DNA of 64,000 bases from Odiellus spinosus (GCA_963920705.1 OY987233.1:6252001-6316000), one strand, 5' to 3'. Positions 35,942 through 49,022 are shown, counted from the stretch's first letter. The notes: generated from the letters alone by a model not told the origin. A program made the numbers and translations.

Positions 35942-36745
35942 CGGTATTTTACGCGTAAACTCGAAGATGTCGATATTATCCTAGAGCCTCACAGTCTGTC
36001 CTACAGCGTGCCCACTCACCGCGAGAGACGGGATACAGGGGAAATAGTTAAGAGAGTTCAGTACATGGGAAAATAATCATTCCCAAACAATCCTTAGAAC
36101 CCCAGACAAACTGAGACCCTATTACGAAAATCAGTGGCACTAAATAACCCTTTCCTACTGCCTTAATAGTCCTAGGTTAGGCTGACATATCTTAAAAAAT
36201 AAAGCAGATATTTGTTTCATTTTCTTATTAATTAAGCCATGAAAACACCCCTTTGAGAAGGAGGCTTAAGAAAAACCATTTTTATCGAACGTCAGAGTGG
36301 CTACCGAAAAATCACGCTCTTATTGTGGCCGGTCATTTTCTCTTTCTATCATTTTGCGAGGCGTAAGAGGTAGAGGTTTGATATCATGAATGTTTGGCGA
36401 CAGAAGCACGTCTTCAACGAAAGAACAAACTACTTTTGACAGCGCAAGCGACTGACTATCAGAGAGAAAGGAGAAGAGTGGAAAAACGAAGTCCGCGCGT
36501 GCTTGGGATCCAGGGTTATACAATACTCAAAATTGCTGGCGATGTTACGTGCGAAAGAAAAATGATTTTAAATACTGCACCCAAAGGAGACTAATAAATC
36601 GGATTGCTTCGCTTGAAAGTTCATTTAAAATTCTAGTGATATCGTCTAAGATCATCTTGAAAAATAGATCTTCGAAGAGTGATTCAATAGCCCCAAATCT
36701 TATTAATTTACATTAATTACTTTTATATTATACACAATTTACAGA
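35942..36745. other. Intergenic, nothing recognised
   Basis: Overlapping 66-67-aa ORFs on both strands near 36320-36594 have no recognisable motif. Confidence 0.4.
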
Positions 36746-37275
36746 TTACCTAATTTCTCATAACCTTTAAGGACAGTTTTCTGTTTCACGAATTTTTTCC
36801 ATGACCTTTATGACCTATTTTTAGATTTACGGATTTCCCCTATGACCATTAAGGTCAGCTTACAATTTCACGGGTTTTTTCCACGACCTTTATGATCTAG
36901 TATTAGATTCCCGAATTTCCCCCAAGACCTTTAAAGTCAGCCTATAGTTCACGAATTTTTTCCACGACCCTTGACCTATTTTTAGATTTACGGATTTCCC
37001 CCATGACCTTTAGGGTCAACTTTCAGTTTCACGGGTTTTTTCCACGACCCTTGACCTATTTTTAGATTTACGGATTTCCCCCATGACCTTTAGGGTCAAC
37101 TTTCAGTTTCACGGGTTTTTTCCACGACCTATGACCTGTTTTAAGTTTTCCGTATTTTTTCAACGGCCTTTATGACCCATTGTCAAATTTGCTGATTTTT
37201 CAATGACCTTTAAGGTCTTTTCTTTGATCCATAATTTTTCCCCCATGACCTTTAGGATCAGTTTTTAAATTCCCC
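36746..37275. repeat. Tandem array of about 80 bp rich in TGACCT/AGGTCA half-sites
   Basis: About six units of 77-81 bp with ttcacg(g/a)(g/a)ttttttcca, tgaccta and agatttacggatttcccc. Half-sites occur as TGACCTttaTGACCT (36802-36816), TGACCAttaAGGTCA (36843-36857) and TGACCTttaGGGTCA (near 37004 and 37083). Confidence 0.85.
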
Positions 37276-37575
37276 GTAATCTGGGAGCCTTTCTAATATC
37301 AATATTTCATGGTTTTTCCATGTATTCACAAATAGAGACCAAATTAAAATTCGTCACAATAAAACATAAAACACAACACTTACCCACATGTTGATTATAT
37401 TCCAGAGGTTCAATGTTATGATGTCCTATTTGTTGTAGCATATTTCACTTCGCCTTTAACGTCCACCAGATGTAAGGACTTGCAGATCAAGATTGAGGTT
37501 ATGTGGTGACAAGACGACGACTGGAAATGAAAGAAATGGTTAATTGCAAAACTTGGCAAAACGTGAATCAGGATG

Positions 37576-37611
<36 letters not shown>

Positions 37612-38218
37612 ATAATGATAATAATTTAAATAAAATTATAAAAAATAGGCCAAAATAAAATAACTTCAAACTTAATAGAATCATGTCTTACACCCCTGTC
37701 GTCATTATCAACTCCTGGACTGCAATATAAATTTAAAATTACGCACGATACATTACTAGAATATTTAAATAATTAAACTTACGTACTTAAAACAAGTTGC
37801 AACATTAATTACGCAATAAATAAAGATAAACCACAAAACAAATCGCGATATATAAACAGACACGTTTCCCGTCTCTACGGGCGCGTCATCAAGTCTAATA
37901 ATAATAATTCCGCTTCTACAACAACTTCGTCAAGTGATTCCAGGGGGCGTATATACAATATCTTAAACCAAAGGTCAGCAATATAGCGATTTAGGGCTAA
38001 TTGTTTCTTACGAAATTTTCTTACCTCTAATTAGGCCTTGGCCTAAATTACGCGACTAATCGACAACAGACGAAAATTCAGCGCGAATTTAAATGGGGGG
38101 GGGGGATAAATACGCGTAGTTAGAGAGTCGAAGACAAAGATACTGTCACGTGGGCCTCAAAAATGTACTTCCCTCTCCGATAAACTCAACATTTTTAAAC
38201 ACCTTTTTATTGGAGGAT
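37276..38218. other. Intergenic with poly-A and simple sequence
   Basis: A 30-A run at 37579-37608 and a short poly-G run near 38096-38105. No gene recognised. Confidence 0.45.
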
Positions 38219-38226
38219 ACTCCCAC

Positions 38227-38735
38227 CAAGGTTAGTAAAGAGACAGGTTAGGCAGATTCTGACGTCAGCCGGAAGTTACCTAGCGAGCAGCCATCTTCCA
38301 AATTCCTTTGACAATTGCTAGATGGCGGTTTATATTGTAATTACGGCGGGAATTTCAAACTAATATCCAATGTGTTGTTTCCAATGAACGTTGCCAGGTG
38401 GCATTAAGGTCAAGCCGACTCAAGCGACTGAGTGGAATACGAACTGAACTGAACTGAACGACCGGCGTCTGCTTAAAAATTATAATAGTGAAATTTATGC
38501 TTGATTATAGTGAAACGTATGTTAAAGCGTTACCTACGCTATATGACAATCGACCAAGTGCCACCTGGCAGCTTTCATTGGAAGCAACATATTGGATATT
38601 AGTTTGAAATTCCCGCCGTAATTACAATATAAACCGCCATCTAGCAATTGTCAAAGGAATTTGGAAGATGGCTGCGCGCTAGGTAACTTCCGGCTGACGT
38701 CAGAATCTGCCTAACCTGTCTCTTTACTAACCTTG
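38227..38735. mobile_element. TE-K long-TIR element, 8-bp target duplication
   Basis: Inverted ends of about 175 bp, starting caaggttagtaaagagacag and nearly identical. Perfect duplication ACTCCCAC at 38219-38226 and 38736-38743. 509 bp, no ORF; hAT-like by duplication length. Confidence 0.92.
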
Positions 38736-38829
38736 ACTCCCACTGCCCCTAAATTTATGGTAGATTGATAATTTTATTTTGCGCCAAAATTGGTAGGTGG
38801 TGTTCTACTTTTGACGCTTTTTCAGACAA

Positions 38830-38938
38830 GTGTGATGACTTTTTTGGCTATTTTTAAGTGATGGTCTAGTACATTTACTTGGCCCTTTGCTGACACAGGT
38901 CGTTGTTTACTTTTGTGCAATAAAGTGATAGACTTTTG
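38830..38938. mobile_element. TE-A MITE, right end fragment
   Basis: gtgatgacttttttggctat ... aaagtgatagacttttg. Confidence 0.8.
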
Positions 38939-39759
38939 GTAGAACCTATTTGTTTCTACGCACTGCTATATATAATTAATAAGGTCATATCGTGGGAAAA
39001 ACTATCCCCAAAATGATCTTGTCGGTACGAGAGAAAGTTTTGTTTTCTGCTCGGATTCTTTTTAATAAGAATATTTCTCGGGCGAGCGCGATGCAATTAG
39101 ACTGGCGTTCTTATAACCTTGCGCCAGGATTAAGGAACAAGGTCTCCTTTCCGAACTAGACTTTCATTCTCATTTCAAAAAGAAAGGTTTCACCCTTATC
39201 CCGACTTAATCCCGGACAAAACGGGAACAAGCAAACTATCTCATTCTCTTAATGAAATGGCGCTGATAAGTGAACGCCTCGACCATTTGAACCTTGAAGG
39301 CTTCAAGTACATATATACAAACAAGTCTTTCTTTCTTTCTTACTTTCATTCTTCGCGAAGACCTAGTTATTTTGGCGGGAAACTCAGCCCAAAAGCTTTC
39401 CAACAAATCTTAGTTTTCCCCTCAACGAGATCTCGCGCTCGCCAATGAGATATCAGGCTTCCGAAGTTCGTCCATCAATATAAACCGAATAGCTAGCAAC
39501 TTAGCTAAGGGGGTATCGTCAAGTATATAGGAAAGGGAGGTTTAAAAGAAGGTTTGTCTTGTAGTTTTAGGACAAGTATAAAAGGTAGGACAATCAGATT
39601 TTGAACATGACTTAAGTTAGTAACTTGGCCGTTGACTTAAATCGTAGTACTCTAATATTTAAGTCTGTGTTTTGAAAATGGTGTAGTTTTAGTCATGGAA
39701 TATCTCAGGTAGTTATTTATTTTTTAATTACTATCAGAGAAAACTCCCTAGAAAAAAAT

Positions 39760-39791
<32 letters not shown>

Positions 39792-40052
39792 GGCTAAGTG
39801 TCTTGACAGTTGTTTGGCTTAATGGGTCTGATTAAAAAAATTATACCTGTCCATTATTAGTTGTAATCAATAATTTTAGTTCGTTACGAAGAGTAACATT
39901 TAAATCCATTCTAAGTTGTAATCATCGAATTTGGTTCATTATGAAAAGCGTTCATTACGAATAGTAATCATAGCTGTACATTCCAGGTTGTAATCATAGC
40001 TGTACATTCTAAGTTGTAATCATAGCTGTACATTCTAAGCAAGCAGTAATAT
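38939..40052. other. Intergenic with poly-T and short direct repeats
   Basis: A 29-T run at 39763-39791 and a short repeat (catagctgtacattctaag) in three copies at about 39969-40040. No gene recognised. Confidence 0.5.
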
Positions 40053-40415
40053 CAAAAGTCTACCACTTTCTACATAAAAGTAAACAAAGTCCAGTAGCTT
40101 AGCAAAGGTCCTGGTAAATGTACCGGCAGATTCTGATTCGAGACACTCTAGCGGCCGCAGTTCGTGTAAATAATGAAATCGGAAGCGCCACTCTTTGGAG
40201 CAATTGGGAAGACAATATAGCCAAGCGCGGCCCGCCTAAATTCCGTCCCTCTATCCCGACTCAAAATATCGAGGAAGAGTCCAAATCACTCGAGCCAGAC
40301 AGGGGTGATGACTTTTTTGGCTATTTTTAAGTAATGGGCTATGACATAAAACTGGATCTTTGCTGATAGTATTAAGCTACGGGAAGTCGTTAACTTTTAT
40401 GAAATAAAGTGATAT
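40053..40415. mobile_element. TE-A MITE
   Basis: caaaagtctaccactttcta ... aaataaagtgatat; diverged tips. Confidence 0.8.
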
Positions 40416-40910
40416 CTATTCATTACACGTTTTTTTAAATCATAACCAAAGTTTGTAATTGAAATGAGTGAATTCAGAGTTCCTCTGAATAAATATTTAG
40501 ACCATCTTAAAGAACCGACAGTTCATTCTAGAGTATTCAGCGCAACTCTGTGGTTAAACCACACTGACCGTACACGAAAGATTACCGAATGAAAACCTCT
40601 TAGAAAAAGGACATATCGTGGGCTTCGAGATCCATCTCGTCGACTTTTAGAACACATTCGGCAAGGATAAGTGAACGAATATGGAGGATGCGATTGAGAA
40701 AAGGACGTTAATTACGAATCTAATCAGCGTAAGGATGATCCCAGTAATTGTGGAGGAACGTAGCTGAATTCACGGCGAACACTATCTCGTAGAGTCGCAG
40801 TATATCCTAGTTCGAGAGGCGCTTTTGGCCAGACAGCGTGGTGACAAGATCGGACATCTATATTCGTTGCCGCACACGGAGAAGAAAGATTCGAGATAGG
40901 GTACTTTAAA

Positions 40911-41190
40911 GCCGCGTTCATACTAGGCCTTGGAATCGATTTAAACAGTTTCAAAACGTTTCGCTGCAGTCGTGAGAACCGAAAACCGTTTTTTCTCGAA
41001 TCGATTTGATTAGATTTCTCGAAACTGCGCCAATTTCATACCGATTCGGTTTCAACAACCTATAAATCGATTTATAAAGGTAATGCGTGAACACTTGACG
41101 CTTAAAACGATTCCTGGCGATTTGAATATCGGTTTGATTTTACCGTTTCAAATCGATTAAGAAATGCTAGCGTGCATGTGACCGTAGCTA
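40911..41190. mobile_element. TE-E MITE
   Basis: gccgcgttcatactaggcct ... aatgctagcgtgcatgtgac. The sequence just before it (40812-40910) also precedes the TE-E copy at 13863. Confidence 0.8.
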
Positions 41191-41225
41191 TATAATCACA
41201 TTTGAATACCTTGCAAGTCACGTTA

Positions 41226-41453
41226 GCTGCATTCATACTAGGCCTTTAATCGATTTAAACCGTTTCAAAACGTTTCGATAGAGTCGTGTGAACGGGATAC
41301 CGTCTTTTGTCGAATCGATTTGATTCGTTTTCTCGAAACTGCTTCGGGAACCAGATTTAAAAACCGATGGATGAAGCTGGCGATTTGAGTATCGGTTTGA
41401 TTTTACCATTTCAAATCGATTAAGAAATACTAGTGTGACAGTAGCTTAAGTCG
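41226..41453. mobile_element. TE-E MITE, internally deleted
   Basis: agctgcattcatactaggcc ... actagtgtgacagtagct. Confidence 0.8.
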
Positions 41454-41817
41454 GCGTTTCATTTCAGATAGTCAACGGAAAAAATCCTAACTAATTGTCC
41501 TCCGATACTTGAAATAACCTCGTGACACTAAGAAACCTTTCACGTCTAATGTAAAAACGAAGTGGGATGATACCGTGATCGAAATTAACCATTAGTTTTA
41601 ATGAAAGTGTTGCCAAGTGATCGTTTAGCCATGAGTTATATAGGACATCTCATCGTATTTTAGGCTTAAATCGTTTTCTTTTCGTTCAAGAGCTTTAAGA
41701 TAAGAGATGAACATTATAATTCACGTTATCCTGAACTTAAAATACAATATACAATTAAGATTACTCAGTAATTAATTTATATGCTATTATTTAAGGTTCA
41801 GAAGAATATTAATCTAC
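41454..41817. other. Intergenic, nothing recognised
   Basis: No supported feature. Confidence 0.4.
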
Positions 41818-42336
41818 AGCTGCGTTCATACTAGGCCTTGGAATCTATTTAAACCGTTTCAAAACGTTTCGCTAGAGTCGTGTGAACAGGAAACCGTCTT
41901 TTCTCGAAATCGATTTGATTCGATTTTTCGAAACCGATTCGAGAACCAGTTTCATACCAGCTACGGTCACACTAGCATTTCTAAATCGGTTTGAAACGGT
42001 GAAATCAAACCGATATTTATATCGTCAGGAATCGTTTTAAGCGTCTTGCGTTCACACGTCATCTTTATAAATCGATTTATCGTAGCTTAATCTAGCGAAT
42101 GAAATCGATTAGACTCTAGCGAAACGTTTTGAAACGGTTTAAATCGATTCCAAGGCCTAGTATGAACGCGGCTACCGATTCGGTTTCAACAACCGCTAGA
42201 TTAAGCTACGATAAATCGATTTATAAAGATAAAGTATGAACGCAAGACGCTTAAAACGATTCCTGCCGATATGAATATCGGTTTGATTTTACCATTTCAA
42301 ACCCATTAATATATGCTAGTGTGACCGTACCTTAAT
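41818..42336. mobile_element. TE-E MITE with an inverted TE-E copy nested inside
   Basis: The outer copy runs agctgcgttcatactaggcc to gctagtgtgaccgta. The inner inverted copy (about 41951-42173) splits cataccgattcgg, with acc (possibly tacc) repeated on both sides. Confidence 0.85.
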
Positions 42337-42471
42337 TGTAACAGATACTATCAAGTAAGTTGGAGATCAGATTATCCTACGGCCTGAAAACAGAAATCTT
42401 AATTTATTTTAATAATGAGAAATACTGTATTTAAAATGAGGCTGTTATGATTCATGAACTCCAAATGTTCA

Positions 42472-42640
42472 TGTTATAATCGCCATCCATTTTCGAAATT
42501 TTTACAATAAAAATTCCCCACAATACTACGTCATCACTATGGTCGCCTGATTTCGCTATTGTATTGAGCCTACAGTTGATTCTTGCACGTGATAAGGTCG
42601 CTTTCGCGCGGTCTTTTTCGAAAAAGTATACTTAATACGG
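42472..42640. repeat. TE-J dispersed repeat, partial
   Basis: caatactacgtcatcactat and aaggtcgctttcgcgcggtc. Confidence 0.65.
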
Positions 42641-43270
42641 AAAGTCCTATCATTGATTCGTATGAAAACTATCGTTAATTATGTTCCAGAAATTTTAGAA
42701 CTAGATCTACTCAACGTTCCTATTCATTTCGATTTAAATTGCTAATTAATTTTAAAAATGTACTTAATTAAGGGTAAATGTCTAATTAGTAATTTAGAAG
42801 CCATTTTTGTCTAGAGAAAAGCGAAATGAACTAAGAAATTTCCTCAACTTTTATCGGCCAATTTTTTATTATTTTTGAAATTGGAAACTACCTCCGCTCT
42901 GTCAGGAGTGTAGAATAATTCGTGGAGTTTAAAAACATCAAATTTCAATTCCCTAAGCTCTTTTAATTACGGTAGCAATTAACGCCAAAAAAGATTCATC
43001 GAAGCGTGCTGAAATAACTGTGGAATACGCTGACGTGTAACCAAAAACTTTTAAAACCAGAGTCTCGAAGTGGAACCACCAATTATTGATTTCCCAACCC
43101 GGTTTGGTGTCCCCTAAAAAGATATCTTGAACACCCAAATTTTGTTCTCGGAGTCAGGACCCTTTTTCTAATTAATATTCAAAGAAATTCGAGACGTTTA
43201 ATTTATTTTAGATTAAAGGGAGAATTAAACCTTACAATATGTGATCTTTCATCGATTTATGATTAAAGGG
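42641..43270. other. Intergenic, nothing recognised
   Basis: No supported feature; leads into the 172-bp array. Confidence 0.4.
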
Positions 43271-43274
43271 AACT

Positions 43275-44690
43275 GAAGAGGAAAACAAGTGGAGTTACGG
43301 ACATTTCAAGATAGGGGCCATTTCTGAACTTTTGCTCAATTTGTATCTAGTGGTTTGGCATCTTTTTTGAGTGGCTCATTTCAATTTTATTATCCTAAAT
43401 TTATCTACGGAATGTCTACTTTCTAGCGGTGCAACCAGTTGTGGTCTAGGAGAACGAAATAAAAAGTTACGGACATTTCAAGATAGGGGTCATTTCTGAA
43501 CTTTTGCTCAATTTGTATCTAGTGGTTAGGCATCCTTTTTGAGTGGCTCATTTCAATTTTATTATTCGAAATTTATCTACGGACTGTCTACTTTCTAGCG
43601 GTGCAATCAGTTGTGGTCTAGGAGAACGAAATAAAAAGTTACGGACATTTCAAGATAGGGGTCATTTCTGGACTTTTGCTCAATTTGTATCTAGTGGCGA
43701 GGCATCCTTTTCGAGTGGCTCATGCTAATTTTATTATTTTACATTTATCTACCGAATGTCTACTTTCTAGCGGTGCAATCAGTTTTGATCTAAAAGATCG
43801 TGGTGAAAAGTTACGGTCATTTCAAGATAGGGGTCATTTCTGAACTTTTTCTCAATTTGTATCTAGTGGCGTGGCATCCTTTTCGAGTGGCTCATGCTAA
43901 TTTTATTATTCTAAATTCATCTACGGAATGTCTACTTTCTAGCGGTGCAATCAGTTTAGGTCTAAGAGATCGTAGTGAAAAGTTACGGCCATTACAAGAT
44001 AGGGGTAATTTCTGAACTTTTGCTCAATTTGTATCTAGTGGCGTGGCATCCTTTTCGAGTGGCTCATGCTAATTTTATTATTCTAAATTCATCTACGGAA
44101 TGTCTACTTTCTAGCGGTGCAATCAGTTTTGGTCTAAGAGATCGTAGTGAAAAGTTACGGCCATTACAAGATAGGGGTAATTTCTGAACTTTTGCTCAAT
44201 TTGTATCTAGTGGCGTGGCATCCTTTTCGAGTGGCTTTTGCTAATTTTATTATTCTAAATTCATCTACGGAATGTCTACTTTCTAGCGGTGCAATCAGTT
44301 TTTGTCTAAGAGATCGTAGTGAAAAGTTACGGCCATTTCAAAATAAGGGTAATTTCCCGGTTTTTACTCAATTTGTATCTAGTGGCGAGGCATATCCTTT
44401 TCGAGTGGCTCAGGTCTATTTTATTATTCTAAATTAGTCTAAGGAATGTCTACTTTCTAGCGGTGGAATCAGTTTTGGTCTATGAGATCGTAGTGAAAAG
44501 TTACGGCCCATTTCAAAATTGGGGTTATTTCTGGACTTTTGAACAATTTATATCCAGTGGCGAGGCATCCTTTTCGAGTGGCTCATGTTAATTGTATTAT
44601 TCGAAATTTATCTACGGAATGTCTACTTTCTAGCGGTGCAATCAGTTTTGGTCTAAAAGTTACGGCCATTTCAAGATTGGGGTCATTTCT
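43275..44690. repeat. Satellite-like array, monomer about 172 bp, about 8 units
   Basis: Monomers start at about 43293, 43463, 43637, 43808, 43980, 44152, 44325, 44498 and 44647 (agttacggccatttcaagat). Each has ctcaatttgtatctagtggc, ccttttcgagtggctca and tctactttctagcggtgcaa. The last full unit is shortened to about 150 bp. ORFs of 60-96 aa inside simply follow the repeat. Confidence 0.93.
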
Positions 44691-44699
44691 GAACTAAAG

Positions 44700-45373
44700 C
44701 ATTATCTGTATCTCCGTCTGATATTGCATATCGAGACTATAGACATTGTTATCCAAATTTTAGAATTTTAACCAAATTAAAAAATACCACAGAGTGAAAT
44801 AGAGCGACGGGTAGTTTCGGCAGGGTCTTATAACGTCTTACTCCTAGGGCTTTAGCTATAACGGCTCTATAACTTCGCCGCTATCTACTTGATTGATGTT
44901 TTAATGTGGAAGTGTAAACGGCGGGCCACCATCTGTCTTCGACCCTCACCCCTCCGTTACTATAAAATCAATAGGGTATTCGTTTTACTTCAATTTATAG
45001 CCTGTGGTTACGTCGAAGAAAGTTATTGATTAATGTCTTGTCGACACACCATCGCAAACCTATAAGTTATTGCTTTAGCTACGGTTCACGATCAATACCT
45101 GGTTTTTCTCTAAATTCAGTATATATACATTTATATAACGAAAAGAAAATCGTTTAATCCATTAACAGCTCATTCCCTCGAAACTATCATCGTTTCTATG
45201 ACATTACCAACAAACATTGACATGTGAACGAAAGAAATACGCTTTAGAATCTCATGCAGGATCAGCTTAAGGGGTGCAAGGGACCACTGGTGCTATTGGG
45301 TTCCCACGCTAATAGAAGGAACTGTAACCAGTCCCAAAACAGTGGCTGCACATAATAAAGATTCCCAAAACTA
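44700..45373. other. Intergenic, nothing recognised
   Basis: Unique-looking sequence, no ORF or shared repeat recognised. Confidence 0.4.
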
Positions 45374-45901
45374 GAACTCGGAATCGGATATCTATTGTCT
45401 TCTGTTATTCGTATATTTTCAAATATTTTATTTTCGGAAAAATTGTAACAAAAAAATCAAATTTGTGTATTCGTATAATTGTTAAATGTATAAGGTTTAC
45501 TCGAAGATAAGCGTTTGGCGCTTTATCTACGAAGAAGTTACTCGTTTTCAAAAGTATAACTATAGATAAGAAAATTTGCGTTTCCAGAATTAGTCTAAAA
45601 TATAAGAAAAAATTTTCAAATTGACTTTTAATTAACAAAACTAAGATTTTAAATCTTCTTTTTATTCGTTACTTTTCATGAAAATAAATTTTGAATTTTT
45701 GTTATCCGAACGTATAACGCGGATAATATTCTAAGATAAAGCCATTTTCGGATAAAAACGGATACAGATTATGTTTTCTTACTTTATCATCGAATAAGTT
45801 ATCTCGAATGAAAAATAGTCAATTTTTAATCAAACAGATAATATACATCAGCATTTAGTAGATTTTATCCAATTAATAAAAATTATACGAATTCCGAGCT
45901 C
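45374..45901. mobile_element. TE-B MITE, TA target
   Basis: gaactcggaatcggatatct ... acgaattccgagctc flanked by TA. Confidence 0.85.
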
Positions 45902-46334
45902 TAGTTGACGCTTTTAGCACTGTTAAAACTAGCTTCATATATTACCCTTTCTACCAAAAAACTCTCGTTATTATTAACTAATTCAGTTTGAATGTATGTC
46001 AGGGTTTCCCCCAAAAATCAACACCAGAAATAATAGAATTCCGTAGTGTATAAGTTATTTTCTTGAATCACAAATTTTTCTCCATTAGCCACAGCTGTTT
46101 CAAACTTTTCCACCGAAGAAAAACTTGTGTTTTTACGAGGAAGACATTGACCTTTCGTTTTTGTGACAATTTTACAGAAAATTCTTGTTAAAATTAAGTG
46201 AATAATGTCTTAAACCATATTAATTTCAAGAGAAAATAGATTAAAACTATTTTTTTAAATATGGATCAATTTAAAATTATATACCTCTGGGTCGAAGCGT
46301 TCTTAAAAAACTAGTACTAAAGGTAGTTGACTTG

Positions 46335-46605
46335 ATCTGGATTAAGTACTTTTACGAAAAATACCGCGCGTAAGCGACCTTATCACTGATACTAGAACGC
46401 GCTATACAATAGCGAAATCACGCGTCCATAGTGATGACGTAATATTGGCGGGAAAGTTTTATTTTAAAAATTACGAAAATGGCGATTATAAGATATGTAT
46501 TTTTACTGTCGCTGTAATTTTGTTCTATGACATATGTATATATATATTTTGAATCGTTTTTTAACGATCTTTCCGAAAATGATACTCAATTTCCATTTGG
46601 AGTTC
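46335..46605. repeat. TE-J dispersed repeat
   Basis: ttaagtacttttacgaaaaa, gtccatagtgatgacgtaat and ttaacgatctttccgaaaat. Confidence 0.7.
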
Positions 46606-48476
46606 ATGAAAACCTAAATTAAAATCCTCTACGAAATATAATATATGGAAAGATTGTTAGATTTTCTCTAGGTAGGAGTCATGAGAGTTGAGAAAAACAT
46701 ACGGTGAGGAAAAAACTGATATTTCTACACTATACCTAGTAGTAGTTCTTAATCAAAGGTCATATCTGCTCTGAAATTTGTCTATTTAAAATGCTCTTCC
46801 CTTATCCACACAGATAGCTTTTTCTACACAATTTGCTATGGTCAACATCGTCTGCTAAGCTAGAAAAGAAGACGACTTTAAAGGGGGCTCTCAAAACAAC
46901 AAATAGTTCCTTTAAATCAAGCGATTAGCAGCACAGTGTCGCCAACTGCAGGCTATAGCTGCAAGGTTTTATTTAAATTCCTAACGCTTAATCCTACATC
47001 TAGCTCTGAATTGAATCGGAATGGTTCTAAAAAAATCGGTTCACTAATGGGATGAATAAAAAATTAATCAAACATTATAAGAAATAATTAAAGTAAAAAT
47101 ATTACATCAATTTGAACCAAGGACACAAGCAATATATATGTCGATATATCGACCATAGTTTTGAAATGGTTTGGACTTTGGAGTGGTAATTTGATTCCGT
47201 ACTGACATCAAGGGGTTAGTAACTTTAGAACACATTTTTTTTTTATGATTTTAGATGTTTTGAGACTTAAATTTCAAAGCTTGATTTAGAATATATTAAA
47301 ATTATGATTGTGTTTTTTAGAAACTTCTCTATCCTGCAGATGGCCGTCAAAATGTATTGGGGATTTGCACCGTTGAAGTCGGGACACCTTTTAGGTTCTA
47401 TGACATTGAAATATTTTTTTCTAGTGGCTAGTTTATTAGTGGCCACCAAATTTTAACACGCTAGTGAATTTTTTTTAGGGTCAGATCCATTTAAAATCAC
47501 AATAAAAGCGAGGGGTTGTCGTAGGCCTAGGGAATTCCGAAGAACGACGTTCGCTTGGTTCACTCTTCTTATTTGAAAGGACTTAGAAACAGATTTTACT
47601 TTTACTTTAGGCTACAGTTACAGTAACTAGACCGTGGGAAAGGAAACGACGTCATTCGGGTGATTCGGAGCTTCGCGCGTGCCTCTTTTAGCACGAAATC
47701 TATCTAACCATGCAACGGTCGTACAGTAATTTTTCCTTAACAGAAGTTGAAAAGGAATCGATAGCGAATCAGATTCAATTAAATTCTAAAGTCTAAAACT
47801 GATTTCTATTGTTTAACAATTTAATTTTCTATCTATTGAAAATTCAATGATTCAAACCTAACTCCATAGTTTTTAATTTTTTCGATTTGTGGAAAATTTT
47901 CACCCTCTATTTGATCGATCAAAATGTATTGAATTTGTGGCTAGAGTCAAGGAAACACTGCCATCTAGCGAAATTGGTGACTACAATTAAATAAGAAAAA
48001 TACATTTTATTCTAATAAGAAAAAGATAAGTCATGTCACGTGCTTTTAAAAAACTAGGACTGAATATTATTATTTTTCTTAATAATTATACTTAAGAAAT
48101 AAAAACCTTTCTCACGCGAAAATCGATTTTTCACAAAACCGCACGCAAATCGCGCTGTAAAATGGTCACGATTTCGTTTATACTCGTGTTCAGGAGAAAT
48201 TGGCCCAATGGGAAAAGCTAATGCGGATTAATACAACATGTTAAACAACCACCCAGAATAAGGTTTGTTGCACTCAACTCTTTGTTGAAAAATAAATATC
48301 ATTATAATAAATAGGCCTATTATAGTAGTTTTACCAATTGTTCTTGAATAAATTAAACAAATGGAATTAATAAGAACAAGTTCTTGACGCCACGTCACGT
48401 CAAGTAGGCAGGAATATTTTTAAACTCAATATTAAATATAATTTTAATTATTCAAGTGTTGCTGTCAACAATGTTT
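46606..48476. other. Intergenic, mostly unrecognised
   Basis: A segment at about 46760-46920 (tctgctaagctagaaaagaa) has a relative at 58770-58920. No gene recognised. Confidence 0.4.
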
Positions 48477-48556
48477 CATGAACTCCAAATGGAATTTAGG
48501 TACCATTTTCGGAAAGATCGTTAAAAAACGATTCGAAATATATTTACATATGCAGG
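48477..48556. repeat. TE-J dispersed repeat, fragment
   Basis: catgaactccaaatggaatt and cggaaagatcgttaaaaaac. Confidence 0.6.
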
Positions 48557-48654
48557 AATTCGTCAAAATAACCATGTCTGTCTGTCCGTGAAGAACGCTT
48601 AAATTGTAGACGCAAAGATAAACCTTCACTGCAAACTCTGCGGTAAGTTTTTAT

Positions 48655-48900
48655 TTTCAAACACGCGGGGAGGTTAAGACTTAAGGCACGGACTTCATTT
48701 GAAACGTCAGTTAAGCCTAGCAAGGTATAATTTAATTTCTCTATGGTTTAGAGACGGATATTTGGAGATTTTAACGTTCTTTGTGTTGTTTAATACGCGG
48801 GGAGTTTGAGACTAAAGTCAGTTAAGCCTAACAATGCCTAATTTAATTACTCTATAATTTAGAGTTGGAATTTTGGAGATTTTAACGTTTTAGCGATGTG
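48655..48900. repeat. Two-unit direct repeat of about 125 bp
   Basis: acgcggggag, gtcagttaagcctaacaa and ttggagattttaacgtt occur twice in tandem. Confidence 0.75.
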
Positions 48901-49022
48901 TAACTAAGAAAGAACTGTAGTGAAGTTAGAAATCTCAGTAATTTCCAGCACATAACCAATAACTAATTACTATTAGTTATAATATAAAATTACTAGCTTG
49001 AAAAGTGGAAACGTGTTGAATA

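Noticed and set aside
39571-39610. TATA-box-like tataaaagg with a nearby TCAGA
   Set aside because: Spacing of about 19 bp is too short for a TATA-initiator pair, and no gene follows.
43543-44437. Repeated 61-96-aa plus-strand ORFs
   Set aside because: They follow the 172-bp monomer and stop at each unit. No gene evidence.
45405-45638. 77-aa minus-strand ORF
   Set aside because: Part of a TE-B MITE, not maintained in other copies.
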